This document shows, piece by piece, positions 11,281 to 22,041 of a stretch of DNA of 64,000 bases. The stretch's first letter is position 1. Every line of letters begins with the position of its first letter. Origin of the DNA: Cristatella mucedo (Eukaryota > Bryozoa > Phylactolaemata > Cristatellidae); NCBI GenBank assembly GCA_009760855.2, contig WPIO01000021.1:4624501-4688500 (forward strand), given 5' to 3'. The notes beneath the pieces were generated by a model. It did not search any database, was not told the origin of the DNA, and was given only the letters and a program-made list of their open reading frames with translations. Made by a program: the position numbers and the translations under genes.

Positions 11281-11466
11281 GTGATTACTCAGAATCAGCA
11301 GCGCTTTGTGGAGATGCTGAATGAACCAGGAGCCCCGGCAGCTGCTGGTACAGCAGCAGCCCCCACAGCTGGTAGTGGCAGTGACAGTACACCACCTGTC
11401 GGTGATCTTCCACCTGGTGTCACATATATTAATATCACACCATCAGAGCGTGATGCCATCACCAGG
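11281..11466 (+). CDS. RAD23: RAD23 exon after XPC-binding domain, start of UBA2
   Basis: This exon follows a cacatttcag acceptor and ends at ACCAGG|gtgaat. It is exactly 62 codons, phase 0 at both ends. It begins VITQNQQRFVEMLNEP, the conserved helix that closes the XPC-binding domain. It continues through an Ala/Gly/Thr/Ser-rich linker and ends with YINITPSERDAITR. The last part is the first helix of the C-terminal UBA2 domain; the equivalent in vertebrates is 'TPQEKEAIERL'. The open frame runs on past the donor for 13 codons, so the splice site sets the true end. Confidence 0.93.
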
Positions 11467-11560
11467 GTGAATATCAGGCAATTTTGGCACGGTTCCCTTT
11501 CGAATTAATGCTGTCTCTTTATATGTGCCTTGCTGTTAATGCTTTAGTTTTTTTCTGCAG

Positions 11561-11677
11561 CTGATGGCCCTGGGGTTCAGTGAAAGTGAGGCCGTACAGG
11601 CATACTTTGCCTGTGACAAGAACGAAGAGCTTGCTGCTAATTTCTTGCTGTCGCAGGACTTTGATGATGACGTGTGA
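11561..11677 (+). CDS. RAD23: RAD23 terminal exon, UBA2 domain
   Basis: The last coding exon follows a strong acceptor (gtttttttctgcag) after a short intron of 94 bases. It encodes 38 residues: [32 protein letters not shown] and DFDDDV, then TGA. The [16 protein letters not shown] block is diagnostic for RAD23 UBA2. This domain binds ubiquitin and also protects the protein from degradation by the proteasome it serves. The usual acidic end (FDDE) is present as FDDDV. Together the visible exons give about 253 residues, so the missing part is the N-terminal UBL plus linker. Confidence 0.95.
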   Translation: MMALGFSESEAVQAYFACDKNEELAANFLLSQDFDDDV

Positions 11678-12043
11678 GGTACGAACGCAGAACGAACCAG
11701 TAACGGCATGCAGCTGGATCTCGGGTAGAAGCAGCATCTCCATACTCGCTTGCTGGGCAATCGATATAAGTGACGAGTTAGCCTCCGTTGGACTTTTATT
11801 CGGCGGGCTGCCTATCTTTAATCTGTTCAGGGTGCATCGACTTGATATCTTTGGTGCCCTGTCATGGCACCGTCGGGCCACCTTCTCTGTTCGTTGTTGA
11901 ATTGCGCCGGCGGATGCCCACTTGTTGAAGTTACAACGCTGTAGCTTGTTGTTTGGTTTGTAAACAAATAGTCTATCATTCAATACATTGCCGTTATGGC
12001 TATAGACTGTACAATATATGTTGTCCATATACACTAGTAGTAC

Positions 12044-12045
<2 letters not shown>

Positions 12046-12114
<69 letters not shown>
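12046..12114. repeat. (TG)n microsatellite
   Basis: Uninterrupted TG dinucleotide run of about 69 bases in the presumed RAD23 3' UTR or just beyond it. Confidence 0.97.
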
Positions 12115-12115
<1 letters not shown>

Positions 12116-12216
12116 TAAGATTTTGCTGTCAAGTTTTTGAGGGGCCGTCCTGCTTGCTCTGTGTCAGTTAGCGATTAACGACAAAGGAATGCCTGCCTTA
12201 AACGGCATCAGTTTCA

Positions 12217-12222
12217 ATTAAA
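12217..12222 (+). other. Possible RAD23 polyadenylation signal ATTAAA
   Basis: Second-most-common poly(A) hexamer, 540 bases after the stop codon. Position only; no downstream element was verified. Confidence 0.25.
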
Positions 12223-12230
12223 TGAGTCCC

Positions 12231-12977
12231 GACCAAATGTGCATGCAATGGCTTTCCGGCTTTTGCAAACGGACCACCAATGCCGGGACGAGGTATGACC
12301 AACTGCTGCAGCAGTTGATTATAAATAGCATTTCGGGCAGCAAAGCAAATCTCGGATGTATCGAAAAAAGCTTTAACAAAAAATAAGGTGGATGAGCTTG
12401 AGTCCATGAGCTAATACATCGTTTTTTGGATATGCAGCAGTCACATGCAGCCTGCTGGGCCTAAGACATCACATCCACATGGTTGGAACGTCTAGCCGTC
12501 TCTAGGTACGAGGGATCGTTAGATCGCTAGCTGCCTGACCACATTGCACCAAGCAGGGCAACTTGGCATTCCGGTGTGCTAGCTGCCTGGCAGACAGCCC
12601 GCGATTTAAGAGAGGCCAGTGCGGGAGTGTGGGCAGCTGCAGTGTGATTGCTTATCCACCGTCAGAGCAAATCAGATAAGGTGCTATGCAGACGACGAGT
12701 CACTGATGCTTAAAGTCGTATGCTTGCTGCTTCTGGTCTCACCAGCACGGCTGTGTGTCTGCTGCTTCATTAGAAAGTCTGACCAGCAGCAGCCACGCCT
12801 GGAAGCCATCGTTTCGGGTTAGCTAACCAGTAAGCATTGCTGTAAGGCAATCCTTGGTTGTCAGTACAGTGACTGTAAATTCACCGTAGTTAACTCTCCT
12901 GTGAAAATGATAATGCGTGTTAGTCTAGTACCAAAAGGTCAGGCTGCATACGTAGTTGCAATGGCCCGAGTCATAAA
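12231..12977. other. Intergenic sequence, nothing recognised
   Basis: No open frame with a recognisable domain and no repeat matching the families in this window. Short overlapping frames on both strands look random. Confidence 0.4.
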
Positions 12978-13148
12978 AAGACTAGCTGATTTAACGGCCT
13001 CTTTTGTTTAGCGACAGAAGAGCCTTTACGTCTAGCAGCACCGCTTGCAGTGGCAATAAAGGATCGCCCACCGCTGGATTCGAACCCGAGACGTCGGGAC
13101 TGAAGTCGTGAAAAGCAACCGCCTTATCTAGTGTGCCATCACGGCTCA
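12978..13148 (-). mobile_element. SINE-1 copy, minus
   Basis: Reverse complement of SINE-1 over its full length. It has the tail (agctgatttaacggcctctttt), the body (gcttgcagtggcaataaagg), an inverted B box (GGATTCGAACCC) and an A-box end (accgccttatctagtgtgccatca). The head matches other copies closely. Confidence 0.9.
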
Positions 13149-13521
13149 TGGTAACGCTTGCAGAGCTGTCAACAAACTGCACAAATTACCAGATTTGCTG
13201 AACTGTCATGACCAGACACTTAGCATTGCGTCAGCATCAGTCGTGTTAGACATTTTAAGCAACCAGTACTTTTCCTTGCAAACCTCAGTTTCCAAGCCAC
13301 AGGGTTTATGAAGCAAGCTGTTACTCTAGACTAGGATAACTTCAGCAGCTTGCGTCACAACTGACAACCTATCAACGACGCCGTAACTAGTATTAGCAGA
13401 CCAGCTAAACTCTTATATTGGAACTCTAAACCTAGACTGTTCCACTCAGATTTTACTAGAGCTTTACACTCCACAAAGTCAACATTGCTGTCGGTGTACG
13501 TTCTTAGGAATGCAGACTTAT

Positions 13522-14055
13522 AATAATAATAATAACACTTTTAGAGCACCCTCAGAGAACTTAATTTATTTCTAGGTACTTTAAATATGCTGTCAAGGAA
13601 GTATGATCGAATGGTTAATGGCAGCACACATAAGAATACAAAGGACGAAGCACATGGAACCACTCAATGCTGTCATAAACAGGTGCGTTTTTAGCTTCCC
13701 ATGTCGCCAAGAGTCGGGGGATAAATAAAATAAATAAATCCTAGCTGATTAAACAGCCTCTTTTTGTATAGCGACAGAACAGCCTTTATGGCTATCACCA
13801 CTGCTTGCAGTGGCGATAAAGAATCGCCCACCGCAGGAATCGAACCCACGACCTCGGGTCCGAGGTCGTGAAAGCAACCGCCTTACATCATGACGTCAGT
13901 CAGTAGTGAGTTCTAGGCTTTGGGAGCATGCGAACTAGAGATATGGTCTCGAAAGGATTTGAGGTTCGTATGCGATGTAGCTAAACGATCTGATTCAGAA
14001 AAGCATATGGTGCGATGCCCAGCCTGGTGGGCATGTAGGTCTGATAGGTAGGCTT
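13522..14055 (-). mobile_element. LINE family A 3' fragment interrupted by a SINE
   Basis: Minus-strand family A LINE. The (TAA)n tail and 3' signature lie at 13522-13700. After a SINE at 13725-13886 the C-terminal region resumes (tcagtcagtagtgagttctaggc, gatttgaggttcgta). The split shows the SINE inserted into an existing LINE. Confidence 0.8.
13725..13886 (-). mobile_element. SINE-1 copy inserted in a LINE
   Basis: Full SINE-1 in reverse orientation. It has the tail with agctgattaaacagcctc, the body (ccactgcttgcagtggcgat) and an inverted B box (GGAATCGAACCC), ending near aaagcaaccgcctta. The head is slightly truncated. Confidence 0.88.
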
Positions 14056-15297
14056 AGGTAAAGTCTTCTGAACTGATAGATCTTTTGCAAGCGTTAGATA
14101 CTATTCATCACAAAGTCCTTCTCGAGCGCCTTTCACCTTAGCAACACTAGCACAGCACTGCAATGGCTTAGGTCCTATCTCTGTGAGACTCCAAGCACAT
14201 TAATGTCAACGGGCAACAATCATCCGAATAGCCTCTGAAATGGGGGGGGGGTCACCAGGTCAATTTTTCTCAATGTATACTCCTTGCTATTGTAACTGCC
14301 AAGCACAATCTAGGCATTCATTCGTATGCTGACGAAACACAGCTGTGCCTGTGCTTTGAGCCCTTCCAGTCTTCAACCGCGTCAGCTCACTAAATACCTT
14401 TGCTGCATGCATAGCTTACATTTGTTCTTGGAAGGCAGTACATTTGACAATTGAATGACGATAAAACAACTTACTAGTTATGGGCAAAGCTAGTGCCACT
14501 CAGAAATGAGAAAACCCATCCCTCAAAATGGGCTCGACAAGCATACCTCCAACAGCATCTGAGTTACCTATTCCAAAGTGACCGTTCACTAGAAGACCAT
14601 ATAAGTCAGGTATGCTTACAATTCGGACCTGCTTAAAGAGATCAGATCCAAGTTGGTCCATACATCGACTTCTGTAACTCACGACTTGCATGCAGGTCTT
14701 TCTGTCTGTGCAATATGGCACTGGTAGTTGGTGCACAACTCAGCAGCCAGGCTTGTCTGTCGTGAGATACAAAGCTGTCACATTACACTACTTCCCATAA
14801 ACTTGCACTTGCTCCCAATCAAGAAGTGCACCGACTTCAAGGTTTTGTCAAGTACTTTGACGTTCATCCATTTCTTGCTCCAGTGCAGATATTAGAGCTG
14901 CCTGCAAATCTCTCTAGGCCAGCTCTTGTGACTCAAGTCGTTTAGCTGTGCTTCGAACCAACCTTAAATCCTTTGGAGACCGTGCCTTTAGTTCGAATGC
15001 TCTCCCAAAGCCAGGAACTCCCTAGTGCATATACTGCATCTGTCGATTTGACAGTTGAAAAAAGGCTAAAAACGCACCCGTTCTTCACCGCACTCACAGC
15101 TGAGTTCGTGTGACTTGTCCTTTGATTACGTTCCCTTAAGTACGCGTGTACTTGCTAACCACATTGATGCTTTCCTTACAGCATATGCAAATTGCAGAGA
15201 GGGAGAGAAAGAGAGTGAGTGAGTGGAGTGAGAGATAGAAACCAGGTTCTCTGAGGGCGCCATACATATATCTAATTATTATATTTATCATTACCCC
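14056..15297 (+). mobile_element. Old LINE family A copy, plus
   Basis: Degraded plus-strand copy running from the reverse-transcriptase segment (gatactattcatcacaaagt, equivalent to 'DTIDHRVL') through the ADD motif region near 14325 to the 3' end (ggttctctgagggcgcca near 15245-15263, then AT-rich tail). It carries many stops and a run of nine G at about 14240. It is head-to-head with the preceding minus-strand fragment. Confidence 0.75.
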
Positions 15298-15663
15298 GCA
15301 ATGAACAGCTAAAATTGCTTACGATAAGACTTTCATTACGATTTTCAGAGAATACTTTTGATGTTTCCTTGGTGGCTCCGGAGGCGACGGATACGGTAGG
15401 ACAGGGTTAGAAATGCTCGGCAATATAACTGCAATTTTCGGGGAGGGGGACATCCTTTGTTTGGACAGCTTTTAACTAGTTGCATAGTTAGCTAGTTACG
15501 CTGTTAGCACAGAGGCACTCACGTGGGACTTCAGCCTTCAGATCAAGTGACACATTTTGTGGGCATGATCTTGGTTCAAAGGGTGATGAACGGCATTAGG
15601 TTCGTAGGTGATTTTGTCATGGGGAACCTAGACCTTCATTGGGCATTAATGGATAATAGTATT

Positions 15664-15740
15664 TGTAATGAAACATTTGTATATTACCATTAAGAGAACT
15701 AAATATGATAATTTAAATATGCTGAGAAGTAAGCAAGTCA
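15664..15740 (-). mobile_element. Short LINE 3' end fragment
   Basis: Diverged family A 3' signature (acatttgtatattaccattaagagaactaaat) in minus orientation. Too short for more. Confidence 0.5.
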
Positions 15741-15814
15741 AACTGATTAGTGAAAACATGCACCATTTCTGCATTAATAAGGACCTAGAAGTAAGTTCCA
15801 TCCAGTAAGTTCTA

Positions 15815-17440
15815 GTAAGTTCCAGTCTGGCTTTAGAGCTAATCACTCCACAGAGTCAGTACTGCATCAGGTGTCCAACGACCTACTTAGGAATGCAGAC
15901 ATAAGTAGCTCTGCTTATTTTGCTCGATCTTTCGGAAGCTTTTGATACTCGAGATCGCTTCAAGTCCTTCTTGAGCACCTCTCATCTCGCCTGGGCATCA
16001 CCGGCACTGCTCTGCCATGGTTCAGGTCCTATCTCAGTGGGAGACTCCAGAGTATCGATGTGAATGGACAAAGATAATCAGAGGAACATCTGAAATATGG
16101 GGTACCTCAGGGCTCCGTGCTTGTTCCTGTTCTTTTCACGGTTTTTACTCTAGCCGGTATGATTGCCAAGCAGAATCTAGGCTTTCACTTCTATGCGGAT
16201 GACATTCAGTTGTACCTTTGCTTTGATCCTTCCCAGCTCTCCAGCACGACGAATTCTCTCAACCCCCTTGCTGCATGTATTGATGGCATCTGCACATGGA
16301 TGGCAGCAAATTTTCCTAAACTGAATGATGGTTAAACTAACTTACTAGTTATGGGCAAACTAAGTGTGATTCAAAAATTGATAGGTTAATCCTCAAAATC
16401 GGCTCAGCCAGCGTATCTCCTGTTGAATCTATATGCAATCTAGGTGTCATGTTCTAAAGTGACCTTTCGTTAGACGACCTCATCAGCTCCACAATCAAGT
16501 CTGCCTACTTTCAGCTACATAACATTGCTAAACGTCGGGCTTCTTTAGACAGGGATACCACATCTAAGTTGGTCCATGCATTTGTGACATCCCGTCTCGA
16601 CTTCTGTAACTTACTACTTGCTAGTCTACTGGCCTGAGCAATCAAGCGCTTACAGCTTGTACAAAGCTCTCCAGCTAGGCTTTTCTGTCGTGAGCGTCGC
16701 AGTTGCCACATCACAAAACTTATCGCCTACCTGCACTGGCTACCAGTCAAGCAACAGATTGACTTCAAGGTTTTGTCGCTCACTTTTAGGTCCCTTCATT
16801 CTTTGGCTCTAGCCTATCTCTTAGATATACTACCCCCCACCCACCAGGCTTAGCATCGTACCACCCACTTTTAGGAATCTAACTGCTTGCAGCACTGGTA
16901 CGGCCCAGTGGTTAAGGTGCTCGGCCCGACCAAGGTGTGGCCGAGGTCATGGGGTCGAGCCCCGTGGCATATGTGAAACGCTTGAATAGAGATTAAGTTC
17001 TCTTGGGATGCTTTGCAAATGAATTATACTATTATTATTATTACCTATACCTCGTACAAACCTCAAATATTTTGGAGACCGTGCCTTTAGTTCGTATGCT
17101 CCTTAAGTCTGGAACTCACTCCCGACTTGTGTCACGACATCTGCCGACTTGACCACATTTAAAAATAAATTAAAAATGCACCTATTTATGATAGCATTTC
17201 GTGGGTCCCTGTGATTCGTTCTTAATGTGCTTATGCGTTCTGACACTGTTGCATGCTGCCACTAACTACACTTGCATGCTGACCCTGCGCATGTCACCCG
17301 AAACCATATTATTCATGTTGTTTATCAAGAATGATACCACTCACCACTCGATCATGTTTTCTTTGCAGCAAATGTAAAGCACCTAGAAAGAGGTTGAGTT
17401 CTCCGAGGCACTCTATTAAGTGTATAATTATTATTATTAA
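15815..17440 (+). mobile_element. LINE family A copy, plus, with nested SINE-2
   Basis: Begins at the segment encoding 'KFQSGFRANHSTES' (agttccagtctggctttaga) and runs through LGFHFYADDIQLYLCF (near 16190), LPVKQQIDFKVLS and the 3' hairpin to a (TTA)n tail at about 17427-17440. Multiple frameshifts and stops. A SINE-2 interrupts it at 16886-17042, and the LINE resumes at ctatacctcgtacaaacc. Confidence 0.88.
16886..17042 (+). mobile_element. tRNA-derived SINE-2, best head copy
   Basis: The head has A-box-like GGCCCAGTGGTTAAGGTGC and B-box-like GGGGTCGAGCCCC. An 80-base body ends in the LINE-like hairpin tail (gaatagagattaagttctct, tgggatgc), then tattattatta. Inserted in the LINE at 15815-17440. 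tRNA ancestry follows from the two boxes; the source tRNA is unclear. Confidence 0.87.
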
Positions 17441-17925
17441 CAAGGCAATTTACGAGGACAGAGCAAATTTGGCAGAGGGCCCTTTAAACTTAGTCAGATG
17501 GTGTCGCAATGTCACCACAAGTGAGATGTCCTACTTGCACATGGGTATTTGGAGGATGCTGAGATACTTCCACGAAGTACTCTTTAGTCGTTGTCTTGAT
17601 GAATTAGCAGCAGACATAGCATAACGGATTAGTCGGATGTTTGAAGCATTTGGATGTAATCTCAGGAAAATAGAGACATCTACCATCCTTGGCAGCTAGA
17701 ACTAAACAGAGCTGGGCCGGGCTTTAAGACTACTATTAACAATACTGGCAAGTAACAATAAGGAAGGTATTAGGAATTGAAAAGTCTTTAAGCACAGAAC
17801 AACGGATCAATCAATACCGTGGCTTAAGAAATTTGCCTAGCGATGAACAATAATATTAAACAAATCAAATACTAAACAACTATACGTTTTAATGACAATA
17901 TGATTAAGCCTGATTGCTGTATTAT
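17441..17925. other. No recognised element
   Basis: Between two LINEs. A 97-codon frame on the plus strand begins inside the LINE tail and shows no family I recognise. Confidence 0.4.
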
Positions 17926-19605
17926 TTAATAATAATAATAATAATGCAGTTGATAAAGCACCCTCAGAGAACTCAATCTCTCTCTAGGCACTTTACATTT
18001 GCTGCAAAGGGAAATGCAATTGAATGGTGAGTAATATCATGCTTGATAAACAAACAAAATGAATAACGTGGTTAGGGGTGACATGCACAGGGTCAGCATG
18101 CAAATGTGGTTAGTGGCAGCATGCACAGTGTCAGCACGCATAAGCACATGAAGGACGAAATCACAGCGACCCACTAAATGCTGTCCTAAATATGTGTTTT
18201 TAAGTTCTTTTTAAATGTGGTCAGGTCAGGGGATGTTCTGACGCAGGTCGGGAGGGAGTTCCAGGCTTTGGCAGCATACGAACTAAATGCACGGTCTCCA
18301 AAGAATTTGAGGTTTGCACGAGGTATTTTTAGACTGTTGGATTCCAAAAAGCAGGTGGTATGATGCTTGGCCTGATGGGGAGGTATATCTGAGAAATAGG
18401 CTGGAGCCAAAGAATGAAGTGACCTAAAAGTGAGGACAAAACCTTGAAGTCAATCCTTTGCTTGACTGGGAGCCAGTGCAGGTCGGCGAGAAGTGGTGTA
18501 ATGTGGCAACTGCAACGATCACGACAGATAAGCCTAGCTGTGGAGTTTTGCACCAGCTGCAATCGCCTGATCGCAAACGCAGGTAGGCCAGTAAGCAGTG
18601 AGTTGCAGAAGTCGAGACGAGATGTCACGAATGCATGGATCAACTTAGATTTGGTATCCTTATCTAAACAAGCCCGAATTTCAGCAATGTTATGTAGCTG
18701 AAAATAGGCAGATTTGACAATGGAGCTGATATGGTCGTCTAACGAGAGGTCGCTTTGGAATATGACACCTAGATTTCGAGCTGATTCGACAGGAGATATG
18801 CTGGCAGAGCCAATTTTGAGAGACAGCCTTTCCAATCTCTGAATCACACTCGGTTTGCCCATAACTAGTAAGTTAGTTTTGTCATCGTTTAGTTTTAGAA
18901 AATTTGCTGCCATCCATGTGCGGATGTCATCAATGCATGCAGCAAGTGAGTTTAGAGAATTTGAGGGGCTCGAAGGCTGGGAGGGATCAAAGCAAAGGTA
19001 CAACTGAGTGTCATCCGCATAGAAGTGAAAGCCTAGATTGAGCTTGGCAATCACATCAGCAAGAGGGAGAATATAAACCGTGAAAAGAACCAGACCTAGC
19101 ACGCAGCCCTGAGGTACCCCATTTTTCAGAGGTACTTCGGATGATCTTTGTCCATTCACGTCAATACTCTGGAGTCTCCCACTGAGATAGGACCTGAACC
19201 ACTGCAGAGCAGTGCCAGTGATGCCCAGGCGAGATGAGAGGCGCTCTAGAAGAACTCTGTGATCGATGGTATCAAGAGCTGCCGAAAGATCGAGCAAAAC
19301 AAGCAGAGACACTCTACCCATGTCTGCATTCCTAAGTAGGTCGTTGTATACCCTAAGCAATGCTGACTCTGTGGAGTGATTAGCTCTAAAGCCGGACTGG
19401 AACTTACTAGCAAGGTGTGAGGTTTCGATATATGAGTTCAGCTGGTCTGTCACGACCCGTTCCAGTGTCTTTGATAGGAATGGTAGAAGGGAGACTGGGC
19501 GGTAGTTGCTTAAGTTCTCTTGGTCTAGTGTCGCGTTCTTGAGAAGTGGCCTGACTACAGCTTTTTTGAAAGGTGCTGAGACATGACCTGAGGACATGAC
19601 CTGAT
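17926..19605 (-). mobile_element. LINE family A copy (youngest, 5'-truncated)
   Basis: Minus-strand copy with (AAT)n tail at 17926-17946, the 3' hairpin, and a nearly intact reverse transcriptase to C-terminal domain. It differs from the copy at 3018-4838 by few changes. It breaks off near 19605, just after a short duplicated phrase (catgacctgagga). The region upstream of the fingers, including the endonuclease, is missing, as is usual for truncated LINE insertions. Confidence 0.92.
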
Positions 19606-19645
19606 TTACAAGTCTGATTACATACAACGAGTATATTGTATACAA
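18329..19645 (-). pseudogene. LINE family A reverse transcriptase ORF (438 codons)
   Basis: Longest transposon frame in the window. From about residue 17 it encodes the RT fingers and palm: NYRPVSLLPFLSKTLERV (48-65), motif A region LLDLSAALDTIDH (117-129), GVPQGCVLG (176-184), catalytic FHFYADDTQLY (YADD at 209-212) and LNDDKTNLLVMG. The C-terminal block follows ([13 protein letters not shown], then [16 protein letters not shown]). A one-base loss near 18430, compared with the copy at 3500, shifts the frame. The last 74 codons ([14 protein letters not shown]) lie in another frame at 18186-18410. The first 15 or so residues are flanking DNA. It copies element RNA into DNA at the target site in intact relatives. 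Confidence 0.88.
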
Positions 19646-19949
19646 ACATATGAAATTATGTATTTAACACTAAACCTTTGGACATCGCTGTACCTGAAAT
19701 GTTAGAAAATACGTAAATTTCAGTTTTATGGCTGTCCTGCTCACAAAAGCGAAGTCGGTGGGAGATGATGGCCAGTCTCTTCACTTTTTGACATACAAAA
19801 CTGGAAAATAACACTAACTACCCAGCAACGAATACCAAATAAATATTTATTACAGTGTTATCAATGGCTTGTGTTCACCTGTCAATAAAGCAATGCTAGT
19901 AAACTTCGTAATATGTACAATGACAGACGTGTATTAAATTCTTATTATC

Positions 19950-20135
19950 TCACTTGAACTTAAGGAGGAATGTCAAGAAAATACTCATACAACTTGTCCG
20001 ACGATCGATTATTTGTTGAGGGCACCATTCGAAAGACAAATACGTTAGCAATGGGATCGGAAGTTTTGACGACTTAGCGCATAAACAAAAGTCGCTTATT
20101 CACACCACTCCCCAATGTAAACCTGAAGCAACATA
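19950..20135. repeat. Unclassified dispersed repeat, copy 1
   Basis: About 180 bases align with 63822-64000. Shared phrases include aatgtcaagaaaatac, aaagacaaa, aatgggatc-ggaagtt and aatgtaaac. No coding potential or terminal repeats are seen. Confidence 0.7.
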
Positions 20136-20787
20136 TCTACAAATAACACATTAACAGACCTCTGCATCATTTTCGACTTGTATCCCTACATGTTGAACCT
20201 AGGTAAATTGAGGTACGTTCGTGAAGCTTGTTGATGTGCAACTTGTGATGCTTAAAAAGCTCTATTTTTAGTGTAGTGTAGTTTAGTGTAGTGCTTTGTA
20301 CCTTGTAAATTCTATACCTCAGCCATTAATTTGCTCATCGGAGTTCGCAATGCACGTTTAGTTCTGCTTGTTTACCTCAGCCCCACAACTATTTCTGATT
20401 ACGGTCAGATTAGCTTTGCTATACATATCCATGATTGCAGAAAATCAAGCTCCAGCACTTTTGATAGTGTATACAGCAACATCTATAAGTTTGCCTGTGT
20501 GCTGGGAATGGGTGCACTGATCTGGATCGGATTGGGGGCCAACAGATCAGTAACCCACAGCTCTGAGATGTAGCCCACTATGGGCACTCTATGGCTAGAC
20601 ACGAGAACCAGTCCTGCTTGCTCCCCCTCTTTTTCTCTCTCTCCCCTTTCTCTCTCTCTCACCTTAGTTATCAAACCCAGGTATCTACTGACACTCAAGT
20701 TCGGGGGGCTCAATGCCACCCAACAGCTTTAGTGTGGCTACCTGCAAGCCGCTGCCCACACTTTACATTGGATTTCGCAGCAGGAGC

Positions 20788-20859
20788 AGCATCTGCACTA
20801 GCAGAGGCAGCAGCATCTGCACTAGCAGAGGCAGCAGCATCTGCACTAGCAGAGGCAGC
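20788..20859. repeat. 24-bp unit, three perfect tandem copies
   Basis: The unit begins agcatctgcactagcagagg and is repeated three times without change. It is flanked by further GCAGCA/GGAGCA triplets. The unit length is a multiple of three, so a frame stays open across it. Confidence 0.95.
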
Positions 20860-21854
20860 AGCAGGAGCAGGAGCAGCAGAACCAACAACTTACAATGAAG
20901 GCAGCAGTCAGTCGTTCGTCATGACGTCAGCCTGACCGATGTGGGACTTTAGTCATGCAACGCAGGGTGATAACGTAGCCGACTCCTCGCTCTTCGCTCT
21001 CCTCCCAGTAGAACGTGGTACCGTTTCGTACGAAAAGCAAGCGTCGGCCTCTGTCGCCCAGGCATGCGGCCTCCGTCACCTGGCAACACGTATAGCTGGG
21101 GCAAGGGTGCGACATGAGCGCAGCAACGGGGGGGGGGGGAGGCCGGCTCTAGCATGTCTTATGAGCTACAACATGTGCTACCTCTCCCACCCCGGGGAGT
21201 TGAAGACTGCCCTTGCTTGTATCGACCTGAGGCAGCTTGCAGTGTAGCATGAGGCCGTTTTGCAAGGCCGGCAGCCAGCCGTGCAGGCCGTGCAGCTGAC
21301 CAGCATCATCAACTGGCAAGCTGGTCGGGCCGTGGCAGCACAAGGCAATCGGCGGCGATCGATCGATGGCCGGCGCTGCTGCACAGACTGGCAGCAGTGC
21401 CGGCAGCTCTTGCTGCCACCCAAACGCAACCATGCCGCTGGCAAAGTGTCGACCGATTGTAGGGCACAAGGGCTCGTACAGGGACACTCAAGAGGTCTGG
21501 CAGAGCCAAGCAAGATGGCTGCCACTGGTGCAGCCAAGGAGCGGCAGCTTCGACTCAAGAGGAAGCGCGGCAGAGTCCGATGCTGTTCTTTCTCCACCTC
21601 GCTTCACTTCCCTGGCTATGAGGCAAGACCGAAGGAATAGAGCACCACAAGGCTCAAGTAGCGCAGCTGCACTGCTACTAAAGTCACGCGGTGCAGCATA
21701 GATCTTACATCAGGTTCCCAATCCACGATGGGTCCCGGAATGGTCAGCAATGAAAAAAATACATCCTGACTGGTGCTCCTGCATTTCGAGACTTAATATT
21801 ACTCTATGCATCGTTTGGCCGGTTTTAATTGATGACAAAATGATAATAAAAAAT

Positions 21855-21996
21855 ATTAGCTCGATTAACCAGCCTCATTTGAATGGCAGCAGAGGAGCCT
21901 AAACGGCCATCGCCATCGCTTGCAGTCGGCAATAAAGGATCGCCTACTGCAGGGCTCGAACCCACGTGACCTCGTTACCTCATGGGCTATCACGGA
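21855..21996 (-). mobile_element. SINE-1 copy, minus, diverged
   Basis: Tail (gattaaccagcctcatttga), body (cttgcagtcggcaataaagg) and inverted B box (GGCTCGAACCC) are present. The head is shortened. Confidence 0.8.
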
Positions 21997-22003
21997 CCAC
22001 CAC

Positions 22004-22041
<38 letters not shown>

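Larger units (their letters stand above)
11678..12230 (+). other. RAD23 3' untranslated region (end uncertain)
   Basis: Sequence after the RAD23 stop, containing a (TG)n tract. The first plausible polyadenylation signal is ATTAAA at 12217-12222. No AATAAA occurs between the stop and 12400. The true 3' end is unknown. Confidence 0.4.
19606..21854. other. Intergenic region with two small repeats
   Basis: No convincing exon. It holds a dispersed repeat (19950-20135) and a 24-base triplication (20788-20859). At 21178-21701 several overlapping open frames occur on both strands in GC-rich DNA; none shows a recognisable domain or paired splice sites. Confidence 0.4.

Noticed and set aside
11953-12171. 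Cys-Val-rich frame
   Set aside because: Translation of the (TG)n tract after RAD23. The same holds for the part of the 58891-59256 frame beyond the splice donor at 59011.
13522-15297. Twin-priming inversion of a single LINE
   Set aside because: The plus-strand part continues to its own 3' end and tail, so these are two separate insertions.
20788-20859. CRISPR-like array
   Set aside because: The three repeats are directly adjacent with no spacers, in a eukaryotic genome. It is a tandem repeat.
21149-21701. Five overlapping frames of 66-139 codons
   Set aside because: They lie on both strands in GC-rich DNA where stops are rare. There are no domains, no paired splice sites, and the peptides disagree in composition.
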